The translations under genes and the position numbers were made by a program. A stretch of DNA of 64,000 nucleotides, taken from contig UQCC01000004.1 of NCBI GenBank assembly GCA_900539325.1, positions 62,001 through 126,000 of the forward strand. The letters run 5' to 3'. Shown here one piece after another: positions 40,748 to 50,024 of the stretch. The notes below the pieces were generated by a model that did no database searches, was not told the DNA's origin, and saw only the letters and a program-made list of their open reading frames with translations. Numbering within the stretch: the first letter of the stretch is position 1; each line of letters opens with the position of its first letter. This stretch comes from an uncultured Eubacterium sp. (GTDB lineage: Bacteria > Bacillota > Clostridia > Oscillospirales > Acutalibacteraceae).

Positions 40748-41539
40748 GTGAAAATCGGATATTCTCAAATATCATTGCTTCTTTTTGTAATTGCAATAGT
40801 TTTAAAAGCAATATCCGTTTTTGCTTTTGAGTCCGTTTTTCTTACCGTCGGATTTTTTGCGGCGGTTGTCATCGGAATTGTTCTTATCGGAGCGGAAACA
40901 TTTAGGCAAAAAAAGTTTGCCGACGCTTTCGTTTTTGAAAATAAATTCCATATTTCGTTTTTCTCGATTTTGGCATCTGTCGGCTTTTTTGTTGATTTTG
41001 TATCCGATTCACTCGAACTTTATTCTGTTGTTCAAGACGGAGGATACAATGTTGCCGTCGGTGCGTCGGTTATCGGATTTGAGGGCTTGTTTGCCCTTGT
41101 AAGTGCCGCCTGTATGATTATGGTGTCGCTGTCGTTTAGTAAAAATACAAGGTATGATTTCAGAGAATTAAAAATTCTCAATATCTTTCCGCTTTTGTGG
41201 GCGATATTAAAGGGAATTGCACTTTTGTCGGATATTGGGCAGAGCTTTTCGCAAACCGAAGCAGTTAAGTACATAGCGGTAATATCGTGCATTGCGGCAT
41301 TTTACTTTTTTGCCAAAGAGGTTGACGGCAAAGACGGTGCTTCAGCCTGTTCCGTTTTCTCTTTTAGATGTTTTGCATATTTTGCCGTTTTGTATTTTAT
41401 TTGTATGCTTTGCGATATTTTAACCAAACAGACAGAAGCGTTTGACAGAAGTTTTGTTTTGTCTTTGTCGATTTTATTAAACGGCGTCTTTTCGTATTTT
41501 CTTGAGAAAAACATTCTTTCACATACAAAAATAGATTAG
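40748..41539 (+). CDS. Uncharacterised multi-pass membrane protein
   Basis: I do not recognise this 263-residue protein. It starts at GTG 40748 after GGGGAGAAGA. It has about seven hydrophobic segments (for example ISLLLFVIAIVLKAISVFAF, then FFAAVVIGIVLIGAE) separated by short loops, with charged residues mainly in the loops and no soluble domain. It lies between citrate synthase (25 bases) and an AEC transporter (11 bases), so is likely co-transcribed with both. The frame, ribosome site and coding pattern look real; no function is assigned. Confidence 0.75.
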   Translation: MKIGYSQISLLLFVIAIVLKAISVFAFESVFLTVGFFAAVVIGIVLIGAETFRQKKFADAFVFENKFHISFFSILASVGFFVDFVSDSLELYSVVQDGGYNVAVGASVIGFEGLFALVSAACMIMVSLSFSKNTRYDFRELKILNIFPLLWAILKGIALLSDIGQSFSQTEAVKYIAVISCIAAFYFFAKEVDGKDGASACSVFSFRCFAYFAVLYFICMLCDILTKQTEAFDRSFVLSLSILLNGVFSYFLEKNILSHTKID

Positions 41540-41550
41540 AGGTAGTTTTA

Positions 41551-42486
41551 TTGAACGGATTTTTAAGCAATTTGCAAACGGTTGCCGTTCAGGTTGTTAT
41601 TCTTTATTTGATTTCAGCAGTGGGTTTTGTTGCGGACAAATCAAAAATATTTGTAAAAGCCGATGCAACCAAACTTGTTGATTTGCTTTTTAATATGATA
41701 TTGCCTGTTGCAATTATCAATTCGTTTCTTTCTATGGAAAGAACAAAAGAGCATATTGTGGGACTTGTTGTGTCCTTTGTGCTCGCATTTTTAACTCATT
41801 TTCTCGGTATGGGAATTGCCGAATTTTGCTTCAAAAAGCGTAGTTTGCTTGAACGAGGCATATATAGTTATGCAATGGTGTTTTCAAATGCCGCATTTTT
41901 GGCGTTGCCGCTTGCACAAAGCGTTGCGGGCGAGGAAGGCGTTTTCTATTCTTCTTGCTATGTTGCGGTGTTTAATATCCTTGCTTTCACCTACGGTATC
42001 AGGGAAATATCGGGAAGAAAGGCGAAAATAAGAATAAAGCATATTTTTCTCAATCCCGGCTCTATCAGCGTGTTGATTGCTATTCCGCTGTTCTTGTTAC
42101 AGGTTAGGTTGCCTGAATTTTTGATGGATACTGTTGCAAGGGTCGGCGCTTGCAATTCACCTATGGCAATGATTGTATTCGGAACATTTTTTGCAAACTG
42201 TAATTTTAAAAATATTTTTGCAAAAAAAGAAGTTTATTTTGTGTCGCTCATTCGTCTTATTGTTATCCCTGTTATTATGCTGTTTGTGTTCAAACTTATC
42301 GGCGTTAAGGGTAATATGCTCACGGCACTTACAATTTCGGCATCCGCACCGGTTGCCACGAATACGGCGATGTATGCCGCAAAGTACGACAATGACACGG
42401 CACTTTCATCCGAGCTTGTGGGGCAAACAAGCATTTTGTCCGTTATCACAATGCCGGTTATAGTTGCTTTGGCACAGATTATTTGA
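41551..42486 (+). CDS. AEC-family transporter (auxin efflux carrier type)
   Basis: A 311-residue protein with about ten membrane helices in two five-helix halves. Marks of the family: LISAVGFVADKSKIFVKADA near residue 22, VFSNAAFLALPLAQSVAGEEG near 110 (the crossing loop with N and P) and SASAPVATNTAMYAAKYDND near 264. Bacterial members transport malate, other dicarboxylates or amino-acid derivatives. With citrate synthase two genes upstream, an organic acid is a reasonable guess. It starts at TTG 41551 after GAGGTAG. Confidence 0.85.
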   Translation: MNGFLSNLQTVAVQVVILYLISAVGFVADKSKIFVKADATKLVDLLFNMILPVAIINSFLSMERTKEHIVGLVVSFVLAFLTHFLGMGIAEFCFKKRSLLERGIYSYAMVFSNAAFLALPLAQSVAGEEGVFYSSCYVAVFNILAFTYGIREISGRKAKIRIKHIFLNPGSISVLIAIPLFLLQVRLPEFLMDTVARVGACNSPMAMIVFGTFFANCNFKNIFAKKEVYFVSLIRLIVIPVIMLFVFKLIGVKGNMLTALTISASAPVATNTAMYAAKYDNDTALSSELVGQTSILSVITMPVIVALAQII

Positions 42487-42505
42487 TAAAAAAGGAGGGC
42501 TTGCC

Positions 42506-43489
42506 TTGAATTTTGAAGATTTTGTCGGAAACGAAAAGGTTAAAGAACAGCTCTCTTTTCTTCAAGCGTCGGGCAGATTGCCTCACGCAATAGTTATTGA
42601 GGGTGATGAGGGGCTCGGCAAACGCACTTTTGCCCGTGAAATTGCACTCAACCTTTTGTGCAAGGGCGAAAATAAACCTTGCAGAAATTGTCCTCAGTGC
42701 TCAAAGGTACTCAAGGGCGTTCATCCCGATATATATGAATACAGTGCAACGGGCGGTGCAAGGTCGTTTCATGTTGATGTTGTTCGTGATGTAAAAGAAA
42801 ATGTTTATATGCAGCCGAATGAGGCTGATTATAAAATATATATTTTGGGTAATTGCCAATGTATGAACGAGAGTGCACAAAACGCACTTCTCAAGGTTCT
42901 TGAAGAACCGCCTAAGTACGCAATGTTTATTTTGACCGTTACCAACAAATCCGCCCTCCTTGAAACCGTTCTTTCAAGAAGCGTTGTTCTTACTCTTGAG
43001 GGAGTCAATGAGGTTCTCGGAGCAAAATATATTTGTTCAAAAGACGAAAATGCCGATTATGACGAAGCACTCAAAGCATGTGCCGTATGGGGCGGAAATA
43101 TCGGCAAGGCTATTGAAAGCCTCGGTGACAGCAAACTTTCAAAAATAAGCGGTATAGCCGTTGATGTGTGCAATGCTCTTGCAAGCAATGACGAGTATTC
43201 GCTTCTCAAAGTGTGTTCTGTATTTGATAAGGATAGGGAAACCCTTGTTTCTTCTCTTACTTTGCTTAAGACGGTTTTCAGGGACGCACTTGTTTATTCA
43301 AACAATTCCGATGTCCTTTCGGGGCAAAGGGAAACCGTGGCTAAGCTTGCCACCGATTTCAGCAAAAAAAAGCTGATGAATTTGATTTCGGCGTGTGAAA
43401 ATCTACTTGATTTAACGCTGAAAAACGGCAATAATGCAATTCTTATCACAAAGGTTTGCTATGATTTTCGCCGTGCAATAGGAAGATAA
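42506..43489 (+). CDS. holB: DNA polymerase III subunit delta prime
   Basis: The 327-residue clamp-loader subunit begins NFEDFVGNEKVKEQLSFLQ at TTG 42506, eight bases after AGGAGGG. GDEGLGKRTFARE near 40 is the P-loop region, CRNCPQCSKVLKGVHPD near 64 has the zinc-binding cysteines (the fourth lies just before, in LLCKGE), and NALLKVLEEPPKYAMFILT near 125 contains the conserved EEPP segment. With the DnaX and delta subunits it loads the beta clamp. ricT follows after 37 bases, the order seen in Bacillus (holB-ricT). Confidence 0.92.
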   Translation: MNFEDFVGNEKVKEQLSFLQASGRLPHAIVIEGDEGLGKRTFAREIALNLLCKGENKPCRNCPQCSKVLKGVHPDIYEYSATGGARSFHVDVVRDVKENVYMQPNEADYKIYILGNCQCMNESAQNALLKVLEEPPKYAMFILTVTNKSALLETVLSRSVVLTLEGVNEVLGAKYICSKDENADYDEALKACAVWGGNIGKAIESLGDSKLSKISGIAVDVCNALASNDEYSLLKVCSVFDKDRETLVSSLTLLKTVFRDALVYSNNSDVLSGQRETVAKLATDFSKKKLMNLISACENLLDLTLKNGNNAILITKVCYDFRRAIGR

Positions 43490-43526
43490 TAACGAGCAAT
43501 TTGCTCTTGAATGGAGATATACATAT

Positions 43527-44345
43527 ATGACAAAAGTAGTTGGTGTTCGTTTTAAGGACACAGGCAAAACATATTATTTTGACCCGCAGGGTATTGATGT
43601 TAAGTCGGGTGATATTGTAATTGTTGAAACGGCACGAGGCATCGAAAACGGCACAGCCGCAACAGATGTAAAGGAAGTGACGGATGATGAAATCGTGTCA
43701 CCGCTCAAGCCTGTAAAAAGAGTTGCAACAAAAAAAGACCTTGCTCAAATTGAAAAAAACAAAGCTGCCGAAAAAGAGGCATATGAGATTTGTAAAAAGA
43801 AAATTGCTGCTCATAAGCTTGAAATGAATCTTACCGAGGTTGAATATACTTTTGATGCCTCAAAGATTGTTTTTTATTTCACCGCAGACGGCAGGGTAGA
43901 CTTCAGAGAACTTGTTAAGGATCTTTCGTCAACATTTCATACCCGTATTGAGCTTCGTCAAATCGGTGTTCGTGATGAGGCAAAGATGATTGGCGGACTC
44001 GGTGTTTGCGGCAGACCGTTTTGTTGCTCAACATTCCTTAATGATTTTCATTCCGTATCGATTAAAATGGTTAAGGACCAGGGACTTTCTCTTTCTCCTA
44101 CGAAAATCAGCGGTTGTTGCGGCAGGCTGATGTGCTGCCTCAAGTATGAGCAAAATTCATATGAGTATCTTAACAAAATCACTCCGAGAGTCGGCACAAC
44201 GGTTGAATGGGGGCACAACAGGGGTAAAGTTGTTGATGCGGCTGTTCTTACCGGTAAGTTAAGAGTTTTACCCGATGACGCACCCGAAGGCTCGGCACCG
44301 ATAACAGTTAATCGTGATGAGGTAAAAATTGTAAAAAATAGATAA
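43527..44345 (+). CDS. ricT: PSP1-domain protein RicT (YaaT)
   Basis: A 272-residue protein with the PSP1 C-terminal domain. Residues about 130-215 contain FHTRIELRQIGVRDEAKMIGG, VCGRPFCCSTFL and SGCCGRLMCCLKYE, the cysteine set that binds [4Fe-4S] clusters in the Bacillus RicA-RicF-RicT complex. That complex directs RNase Y processing and affects sporulation and competence. GGAGATATAC precedes the ATG. The holB-ricT neighbourhood supports the call; RicA and RicF are not in the window. Confidence 0.92.
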   Translation: MTKVVGVRFKDTGKTYYFDPQGIDVKSGDIVIVETARGIENGTAATDVKEVTDDEIVSPLKPVKRVATKKDLAQIEKNKAAEKEAYEICKKKIAAHKLEMNLTEVEYTFDASKIVFYFTADGRVDFRELVKDLSSTFHTRIELRQIGVRDEAKMIGGLGVCGRPFCCSTFLNDFHSVSIKMVKDQGLSLSPTKISGCCGRLMCCLKYEQNSYEYLNKITPRVGTTVEWGHNRGKVVDAAVLTGKLRVLPDDAPEGSAPITVNRDEVKIVKNR

Positions 44346-44395
44346 TCGACATATATATAATTTTAAACAATTGATTAATTTTTACTAAAAAACTA

Positions 44396-44424
44396 TTGCA
44401 ATTTTGATTATTCAATGATATATT
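44396..44424 (+). promoter_or_regulatory. Promoter of the ferredoxin gene
   Basis: TTGCAA (44396-44401), 17 bp ending TGA, TATATT (44419-44424). Confidence 0.65.
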
Positions 44425-44478
44425 AAAGTCAATAGAATTTGGAAAATTACTATTAATCTAATTAGGAGGTATTGTATA

Positions 44479-44649
44479 ATGGCTTACGCAATTTCAGACG
44501 AATGCATTTCATGCGGAGCATGTGCAGCTGAATGTCCGGTTTCTGCTATTTCAGAGGGCGACAGCAAGTATGTAATCGATGCTGATGCTTGTATCGAATG
44601 CGGAGCATGTGCAGGCGTTTGCCCTGTAGGCGCTCCTAATCAGGCATAA
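44479..44649 (+). CDS. Clostridial-type 2[4Fe-4S] ferredoxin
   Basis: A 56-residue protein with two copies of the cluster motif: CISCGACAAECP (residues 9-20) and CIECGACAGVCP (38-49), each CxxCxxCxxxCP. It starts MAYAISDE, the standard N-terminus, and length and motif spacing match clostridial ferredoxins exactly. It shuttles low-potential electrons between pyruvate:ferredoxin oxidoreductase, hydrogenase and Rnf-type complexes. GGAGGTATTGTATA precedes the ATG. It is monocistronic, with its own promoter and a strong terminator. Confidence 0.97.
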   Translation: MAYAISDECISCGACAAECPVSAISEGDSKYVIDADACIECGACAGVCPVGAPNQA

Positions 44650-44666
44650 GATAAATAAAATAGTTA

Positions 44667-44703
44667 AAAATGCAGAGCCGTCAAAAGGCTCTGCATTTTT
44701 TAT
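44667..44703. terminator. Terminator after the ferredoxin gene
   Basis: AAATGCAGAGCC pairs perfectly with GGCTCTGCATTT around GTCAAAA, followed by T runs; it also serves the convergent gene. Confidence 0.92.
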
Positions 44704-44707
44704 TTGT

Positions 44708-46069
44708 TTATTTTGTTATCGGCTCTTTTTCTTCGTCTTCGTCGGTGATGTAATCTTGCTCGGTGAAGTCTTCAAAGATGTTTTCTTCATCGGGCGACAA
44801 CTGAATTGTGCCCTCAGCCATGCGAAGCGTTGCTTCGGTAAAGCCTAATAAGACAAAAAATATCATCATTTCCTTAGGGGATTGCAATGTGTGCTCGTAC
44901 AGCGACATTGCGATAAACCCGATTATTGATGATGTGTAAAGCACTGCATAAGGTCTGTATGCGTTGTTTTTAAGATAAAAAAGTTTAAACAAATTTTTTG
45001 CAAAAACAACAATTATGAAAACTGCAATAGCTATTCCTATAATGCCGCCCTCTGTGGCAACTTCGAGAAACAGATTGTGCGCATGCGTGCGGTTAATGCC
45101 GATTCGTGCAATGATTTCCTGATGGATGTTTTCGGTTCCGGCACCCATGCCTACAAGCCAATGCTCTTTAAACAAGTCTGTACAAACCTGCCAAATCGCA
45201 AATCTGTTGTTGTTTGATGCTAAAAATTCATTGCCCGACGAGTTGTTTTTGTATCTTAATGCAATGGTCAGCGGAATACCGACCGCAAGTACAAACATAA
45301 ACGGCAAGAGTTTTTTGAATATTTTTTTGTTGCTGATAAGCAATGTTATCAGCGACAATGCAATTGCAATATATGCACCTCTCGATTCCGTGCACAATAT
45401 GCCGAGAAGTGAAAATGCAAAGCAAATTCTGCTGAGTTTTCTGTGCTTTGACTGCTTAAAATACACAGATGAAAAAGCACAAAAAGGAGTTGTAATAATT
45501 AAAAATGTAGCTAAAATAAGCGGATTGTCAAATGTTGCCGATGCTCTTGACAGATACGGACTGTTGATGATTTCAAACGGAAAAAGGCCGAAAATCCAAT
45601 CGTTTATGCTGTAATAAAGCGGGTTTGAAATTGTAAAATTAAATCCGTCAAAATATTTTGTGAGATTGTATGTTGCAAATTCAAGCACGGCAATAAGCCC
45701 GATAATTCCCGAAGAAATGTTAAGTGCCGATATTGCGTTTTTCAGTTTGCTTTTTGTGTTTACGGTATTTGCGATTTCTATGTAAAACAAAAAGCACCCC
45801 ATCCACAAAAGTCCTATCAAGGAAGAAAGGATATGTGTTTTGCTCCATATTCCCGATATAAGCATATAGCACATATATACCATAAATGCCTTACCGAAGT
45901 TGCCTATTTTTGCATTTCTTCCGGTTTTTTTGAAGTGAATTAAAAACGGAATGTAAAAGAAAAATACAAAAAGCGGTGCAATGTATTCCGGCAGTATAAA
46001 AGATATTCCTATGATGCCGAGCAACCACATAAATATCTTTTTGTCGTCTTTAACAACTGTAACGGTCAT
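44708..46069 (-). CDS. O-antigen ligase-like (Wzy_C) membrane protein
   Basis: The 453-residue protein has about eleven membrane spans and one long outer loop. Near residue 320 the segment GMGAGTENIHQEI, then THAHNLFLEVATEGGIIGIA, is the Wzy_C signature: an HNxFLxxxxxxGxxG pattern following the large periplasmic loop. Such proteins join polysaccharide chains or repeat units to lipid or protein carriers; in Gram-positives they polymerise exopolysaccharide or act on surface glycans. The acidic C-terminal tail of about 35 residues (EENIFEDFTEQDYITDEDEE) is cytoplasmic and unusual. No polysaccharide cluster is adjacent. Confidence 0.85.
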   Translation of the reverse strand: MTVTVVKDDKKIFMWLLGIIGISFILPEYIAPLFVFFFYIPFLIHFKKTGRNAKIGNFGKAFMVYMCYMLISGIWSKTHILSSLIGLLWMGCFLFYIEIANTVNTKSKLKNAISALNISSGIIGLIAVLEFATYNLTKYFDGFNFTISNPLYYSINDWIFGLFPFEIINSPYLSRASATFDNPLILATFLIITTPFCAFSSVYFKQSKHRKLSRICFAFSLLGILCTESRGAYIAIALSLITLLISNKKIFKKLLPFMFVLAVGIPLTIALRYKNNSSGNEFLASNNNRFAIWQVCTDLFKEHWLVGMGAGTENIHQEIIARIGINRTHAHNLFLEVATEGGIIGIAIAVFIIVVFAKNLFKLFYLKNNAYRPYAVLYTSSIIGFIAMSLYEHTLQSPKEMMIFFVLLGFTEATLRMAEGTIQLSPDEENIFEDFTEQDYITDEDEEKEPITK

Positions 46070-46207
46070 AGTGTCACCCTAAAATAATGTCTAAAAATGT
46101 AGTATTTTAATTTATGCAATGATAATAACATATTGTTTTTATTAATGCAACCATTATTTATTCATATTCATTTTACATTATATTTATAATAATATAAAAT
46201 ATATCTA

Positions 46208-46236
46208 TTGCAAAAGACAGCAAAGTGTTGTATAAT
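46208..46236 (+). promoter_or_regulatory. Promoter of the first foldase gene
   Basis: TTGCAA (46208-46213), 17 bp, TATAAT (46231-46236). Confidence 0.7.
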
Positions 46237-46271
46237 TTATCCGTATTTATTTTATTATTAGGAGTGATTTT

Positions 46272-48119
46272 GTGGACGAAAAAGATTTTGATTTGCAAAA
46301 CGAAAATCTTGCTTCATCTGATGAACACGATGAAAAAAATGTACAGCCTGCCGAACAAAAGCAAGAGGCAGATGTAAAGGGTGCCGATGAAAAGGTTACA
46401 TTTGAAGAAAATGATAATTGGAAGTTTGACGGCGAAGCTCAAACACTCAACAGCAATGTTATAGAAAATGATGTGTTTGAAATTCATATTCCGGAGTCGG
46501 CAAAGTATGAAACAGCCGAAAGACCTAAAAAGACAGCTTCGGTAAAACCGCAGGAGACACCTGCCAAAGCAAAGGGCATTAAGGGTGACAAAATTCACTT
46601 TGCTCTTATCTCTGTTGTTTTAGCGTTGGTGATTGCCGTTCTTGCCGTTTTGGGTACATTCTATTATACAAAGCCTAATTCAGATGAAAGAATGAATCCG
46701 GGCAATGTTGCACTTAAAGTCAGCGAAACTCCGGTTTCTATCGGTATGTACAATTATTATTACAGTTGCATAGTTAATAATTATCTTACCTATGCAAATT
46801 ACGGTTATTACGATATTGATACCTCTGTTGATTACAACAAGCAAAAAACAACCAACAGCGACGGTAAAGAAGTAACATGGGCACAGCTTTTCAAGGATGA
46901 AACGATTAAACAGATTCAATATATCACAACTTATTATGAAAAGGCTGTTGATGAGGGAATAACGCTTACTTCCGCACAGAAAAAGTCAATTAATGAAAAT
47001 CTTGATTCGCTTAAATCAACCGCTTCCGGTCAAAATGTAACTGTTGATAAATATATTGCCGACACATACGGTGATTATTGCGGACAGGCTACTATCAAGA
47101 AAATGCTTGAACAGTGCTATGTTGCCGAAAATTATTATCAAAAATTGTCTGTAAATAAGAGATTCTCCGATAAGGAAATTAAAAATTTCTTTAATAAAAA
47201 TAAAGAAGATTATGAAAATGTTACATTTGCGTATCTTCAGGTCCCTTATGAAAATGACGATGCCAAGGCAACACTTGAAAAGTGCAACGGCTATGCAAAG
47301 CAAATCAAATCAGAGGATGATATGAAAAAACTCATCCCGACAGCGTGTAAGTCTTTGATTGATAATTTTGTATCTCAGGGTTATGCAAAGGACGCAGAAT
47401 CCTGTGCCGAGCTTTTGAGTGCAAATATCGAGGCTTCCATAACCGCTAAGGAATCAAGCCTTGTTGAAGATGCCGTTAATTGGCTCTTTGATGACAGCAC
47501 AAAAATCGGTGATGTAAAAGCATTTGACGATTCATCAAACAAAATTGTTTATATTCTTTATAAGGTTAAAGACCCACAGCCTAATACCGAGGAGGTTTAC
47601 TCTGTTCGTCAAATCCTTATAATGCCTGACGGAGTTGACACTTCAAGATCTGATGTTAAACTTACGGATGAGCAACTTGCCGAGGCAAGAAAGAAGGCTC
47701 AAAAGATTCTTGACAAATACAACAGCGGAGCAAAAACAGAACTTGAATTTGCAAAACTTGCCGAAAAGTATTCTAAGGATACAGAATCCACATCAAGCGG
47801 CACATCCGGTAATTACGGCGGTTATTACGGCGGCGTTACACAGGGCACTATGGTAGAAAACTTTAATGATTGGTCAATGGATGATTCAAGAACATACGGC
47901 GATACCGGTATTGTTGATTCAAAGTACGGCTGCCATATTATGTATTTTATCAGCAAGCAACCTAAGTATCTTTTTGATTGCGAAACGGACCTAAAGGAAA
48001 AAACCGAAAAGGAATTTACTTACGGTTCAAGTGTAAAACAATACAAGGGTGCTATGAACAAAACCAAGGTTGCAAAACCTACATCGTCAAGTGGTGACAG
48101 CACGGCTTCAGCCCAATAA
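46272..48119 (+). CDS. Membrane-anchored PpiC-type peptidyl-prolyl isomerase / foldase (PrsA/SurA-like)
   Basis: The 615-residue protein starts at GTG 46272 (AGGAGTG upstream). Residues 1-112 are acidic and low-complexity and would be cytoplasmic; a single span FALISVVLALVIAVLAVLGTF follows (about 116-136); the rest is external. It contains a SurA-like helical N-part and a C-terminal parvulin domain (about 435-560) starting VYSVRQILIMPD and ending YGCHIMYFISKQ. The parvulin domain holds a Gly/Tyr/Ser-rich insert (SGTSGNYGGYYGG). It probably assists folding of exported proteins. Most PrsA proteins are lipoproteins of about 300 residues; this one is longer and bitopic. A shorter paralogue follows. 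Confidence 0.82.
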   Translation: MDEKDFDLQNENLASSDEHDEKNVQPAEQKQEADVKGADEKVTFEENDNWKFDGEAQTLNSNVIENDVFEIHIPESAKYETAERPKKTASVKPQETPAKAKGIKGDKIHFALISVVLALVIAVLAVLGTFYYTKPNSDERMNPGNVALKVSETPVSIGMYNYYYSCIVNNYLTYANYGYYDIDTSVDYNKQKTTNSDGKEVTWAQLFKDETIKQIQYITTYYEKAVDEGITLTSAQKKSINENLDSLKSTASGQNVTVDKYIADTYGDYCGQATIKKMLEQCYVAENYYQKLSVNKRFSDKEIKNFFNKNKEDYENVTFAYLQVPYENDDAKATLEKCNGYAKQIKSEDDMKKLIPTACKSLIDNFVSQGYAKDAESCAELLSANIEASITAKESSLVEDAVNWLFDDSTKIGDVKAFDDSSNKIVYILYKVKDPQPNTEEVYSVRQILIMPDGVDTSRSDVKLTDEQLAEARKKAQKILDKYNSGAKTELEFAKLAEKYSKDTESTSSGTSGNYGGYYGGVTQGTMVENFNDWSMDDSRTYGDTGIVDSKYGCHIMYFISKQPKYLFDCETDLKEKTEKEFTYGSSVKQYKGAMNKTKVAKPTSSSGDSTASAQ

Positions 48120-48130
48120 AAAAATAGTAC

Positions 48131-48159
48131 TTGTAAAAATATGTACAATAGTGTAGAAT
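48131..48159 (+). promoter_or_regulatory. Possible promoter of the second foldase gene
   Basis: TTGTAA (48131-48136), 17 bp ending GTG, TAGAAT (48154-48159). CAATAGT / ACTATTG around the -10 box could form a small hairpin. Confidence 0.5.
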
Positions 48160-48193
48160 ACTATTGATAAAAAATCATAAAGGATGAAAACAG

Positions 48194-49963
48194 ATGGCAG
48201 AAAACAAAGATAAACTTGCTAAGTTAGAAGCAAAGTATGATAAGGCTTATGACAGAAAGGACGCACTCGCTGAACAAATCGAGTCGCTCAGAAAAGATAT
48301 TCTCAATGAGCCTGACCAAAAGAAAAAGAATAAATTGCGTTCAAAGAGAGACGCTCTTATAAATGAGCGTGACAGTATCATCATTACCGAGGATACCGTT
48401 AAAATTCCTATGGCACCTAAGACAAAGAAAATTATAACAGCAGTTATTGCAATTATTGTTGTGATTGCACTTCTCTTTGCATATGTTGCAACAGGCTTTG
48501 TCCGTAAGGGTATGGCTGCAACTCTCGGCTGGCCGCAAAAAACATTTACCGCATACACTCTCACCGATGCAGACGGCGAAAAGCACGACATTAAGGTGAA
48601 TACATACAATTACTATTTTGCTTTGTATTATAACAATCTTCAGTCAACAGTCAGCTCATACAAGCAGTATGGCATTGACCTTGACGAAGCAAATATGAAT
48701 GTTGACTTTGACAAGAAACTTTCCGAACAAACAAGAACACAGGACGGCAAAACAACTACTTGGCTTGAGTATGTTCAGGAGCAGGTTGAAGACAGCATCA
48801 AGGATACATATGCAAGCTATTATAAGGCTGTAAAAGAAAATAAGGGTAAAGACCCTGAAATTACAGATGACCAAAAGAAAGAAATTAAGGAAGCCCTTAA
48901 GAACTATAAGGAATCTGCTCATAAGTATGGCTACACTGTTTCGGGTTATATCGAAGCTGCAATGGGTCACGGTGTAACAAAAGATGTGTTTGTTCGTGAA
49001 GCAACAATTTCTTATATCGCTGAAAACTATGATTCCGACCATAAAAACGATTCGGATTCAAAGACATATACAGATAAAGAGCTCAATGCTTATAAAAAGA
49101 AAAATGAGTCAAAACTTCAGTCTGTGGACATCAAGATGTTTGAATGTGACAGCGAAGATGATGCCAAGGCATTCAAAAAGGCTTTGAAGGCAGACGGTTC
49201 AAACTTTGCCGCTCTTGCTTCAAAGTATTCTTCAGATGATTTTGATAAAAAGGCAAACAAGAATTCACAGGAAACCACATACAACGATATGGCTCGTTCA
49301 ACTATGGAGGGTCTTTCGGTTGCTATTTCAACAGCAGACGACGATAAAAAGTATCCGGGTCTTGATTGGCTCTATTCATCCGACCGTAAAGCAGGCGATG
49401 TAAGACAGGATTCAACAACGGTTGTTTATGTTGTAAAGCCTGTATATATGTCTGATGCAAAAACAGTAAATGTTCGTCATATTCTTATTGCACCTGAATC
49501 ATCAAAGTCAAGTGATGACAGCTCATCTTCAAAATCTGCAAAGGATTGCACGGATAAGGAGTGGGCAGCAGCAGAGAAAAAGGCAAAGAGTATTCTTGCA
49601 AAGTATAACAGCGGTGACAAAACTTCAAAATCGTTCGCAAAACTTGCAAAGTCAAATTCTTCAGACGGTAATGCAAGCGACGGCGGACTTTATGAAAACA
49701 TTATCCCTAACCAAATGGTTCCTACATTTAACGCTTGGTGCTTTGATTCATCCCGTAAGGCAGGCGATGTAGGTATCGTAAAGACAGAGTACGGCTATCA
49801 CATTATGTACTTTGAGGGTAAGAATGACCAGGCTGTTTGGAAGTATATTGCACAGCAAAAACTTGCCGCAGACGATACTCAAAAGGAGCATGATTCAATC
49901 ACTCTCAAGAAAAATTGGTTTGGCTCACGCTACTTGGAAATTGACACAGATATTGATGCTTAA
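48194..49963 (+). CDS. Second PpiC-type foldase with N-terminal coiled coil
   Basis: A 589-residue bitopic protein. The first 75 residues form a charged coiled coil (LAKLEAKYDKAYDRKDALAE), followed by a membrane span at about 80-100 (ITAVIAIIVVIALLFAYVAT). The external part has a SurA-like helical region and a parvulin domain near 430-560, opening VNVRHILIAPE with a Ser/Asp-rich insert and closing YGYHIMYFEGKND. The similarity in layout to the upstream gene suggests an old duplication, but the cytoplasmic parts differ wholly (acidic versus coiled coil). It probably acts as an extracytoplasmic chaperone. The cytoplasmic coil may bind a partner. Confidence 0.82.
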   Translation: MAENKDKLAKLEAKYDKAYDRKDALAEQIESLRKDILNEPDQKKKNKLRSKRDALINERDSIIITEDTVKIPMAPKTKKIITAVIAIIVVIALLFAYVATGFVRKGMAATLGWPQKTFTAYTLTDADGEKHDIKVNTYNYYFALYYNNLQSTVSSYKQYGIDLDEANMNVDFDKKLSEQTRTQDGKTTTWLEYVQEQVEDSIKDTYASYYKAVKENKGKDPEITDDQKKEIKEALKNYKESAHKYGYTVSGYIEAAMGHGVTKDVFVREATISYIAENYDSDHKNDSDSKTYTDKELNAYKKKNESKLQSVDIKMFECDSEDDAKAFKKALKADGSNFAALASKYSSDDFDKKANKNSQETTYNDMARSTMEGLSVAISTADDDKKYPGLDWLYSSDRKAGDVRQDSTTVVYVVKPVYMSDAKTVNVRHILIAPESSKSSDDSSSSKSAKDCTDKEWAAAEKKAKSILAKYNSGDKTSKSFAKLAKSNSSDGNASDGGLYENIIPNQMVPTFNAWCFDSSRKAGDVGIVKTEYGYHIMYFEGKNDQAVWKYIAQQKLAADDTQKEHDSITLKKNWFGSRYLEIDTDIDA

Positions 49964-49973
49964 CAGCAATAAA

Positions 49974-50000
49974 TAATGGCGGGAATTATTCTCGCCATTA
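49974..50000 (+). terminator. Hairpin after the second foldase gene
   Basis: TAATGGCG-GGAA pairs with TTCTCGCCATTA (one wobble); the T tract is weak (CTTGTTT), so read-through into the next gene is likely. Confidence 0.5.
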
Positions 50001-50024
50001 CTTGTTTAGATAAAGGATTTGCTT

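Noticed and set aside
43490..43526. GAGCAATTTGCTC palindrome between holB and ricT
   Set aside because: Too short, no T tract, and the two genes are normally co-transcribed; considered chance.
48120..48193. Terminator between the two foldase genes
   Set aside because: CAATAGT/ACTATTG can form a 7-bp stem but overlaps the putative -10 box and lacks a T tract.
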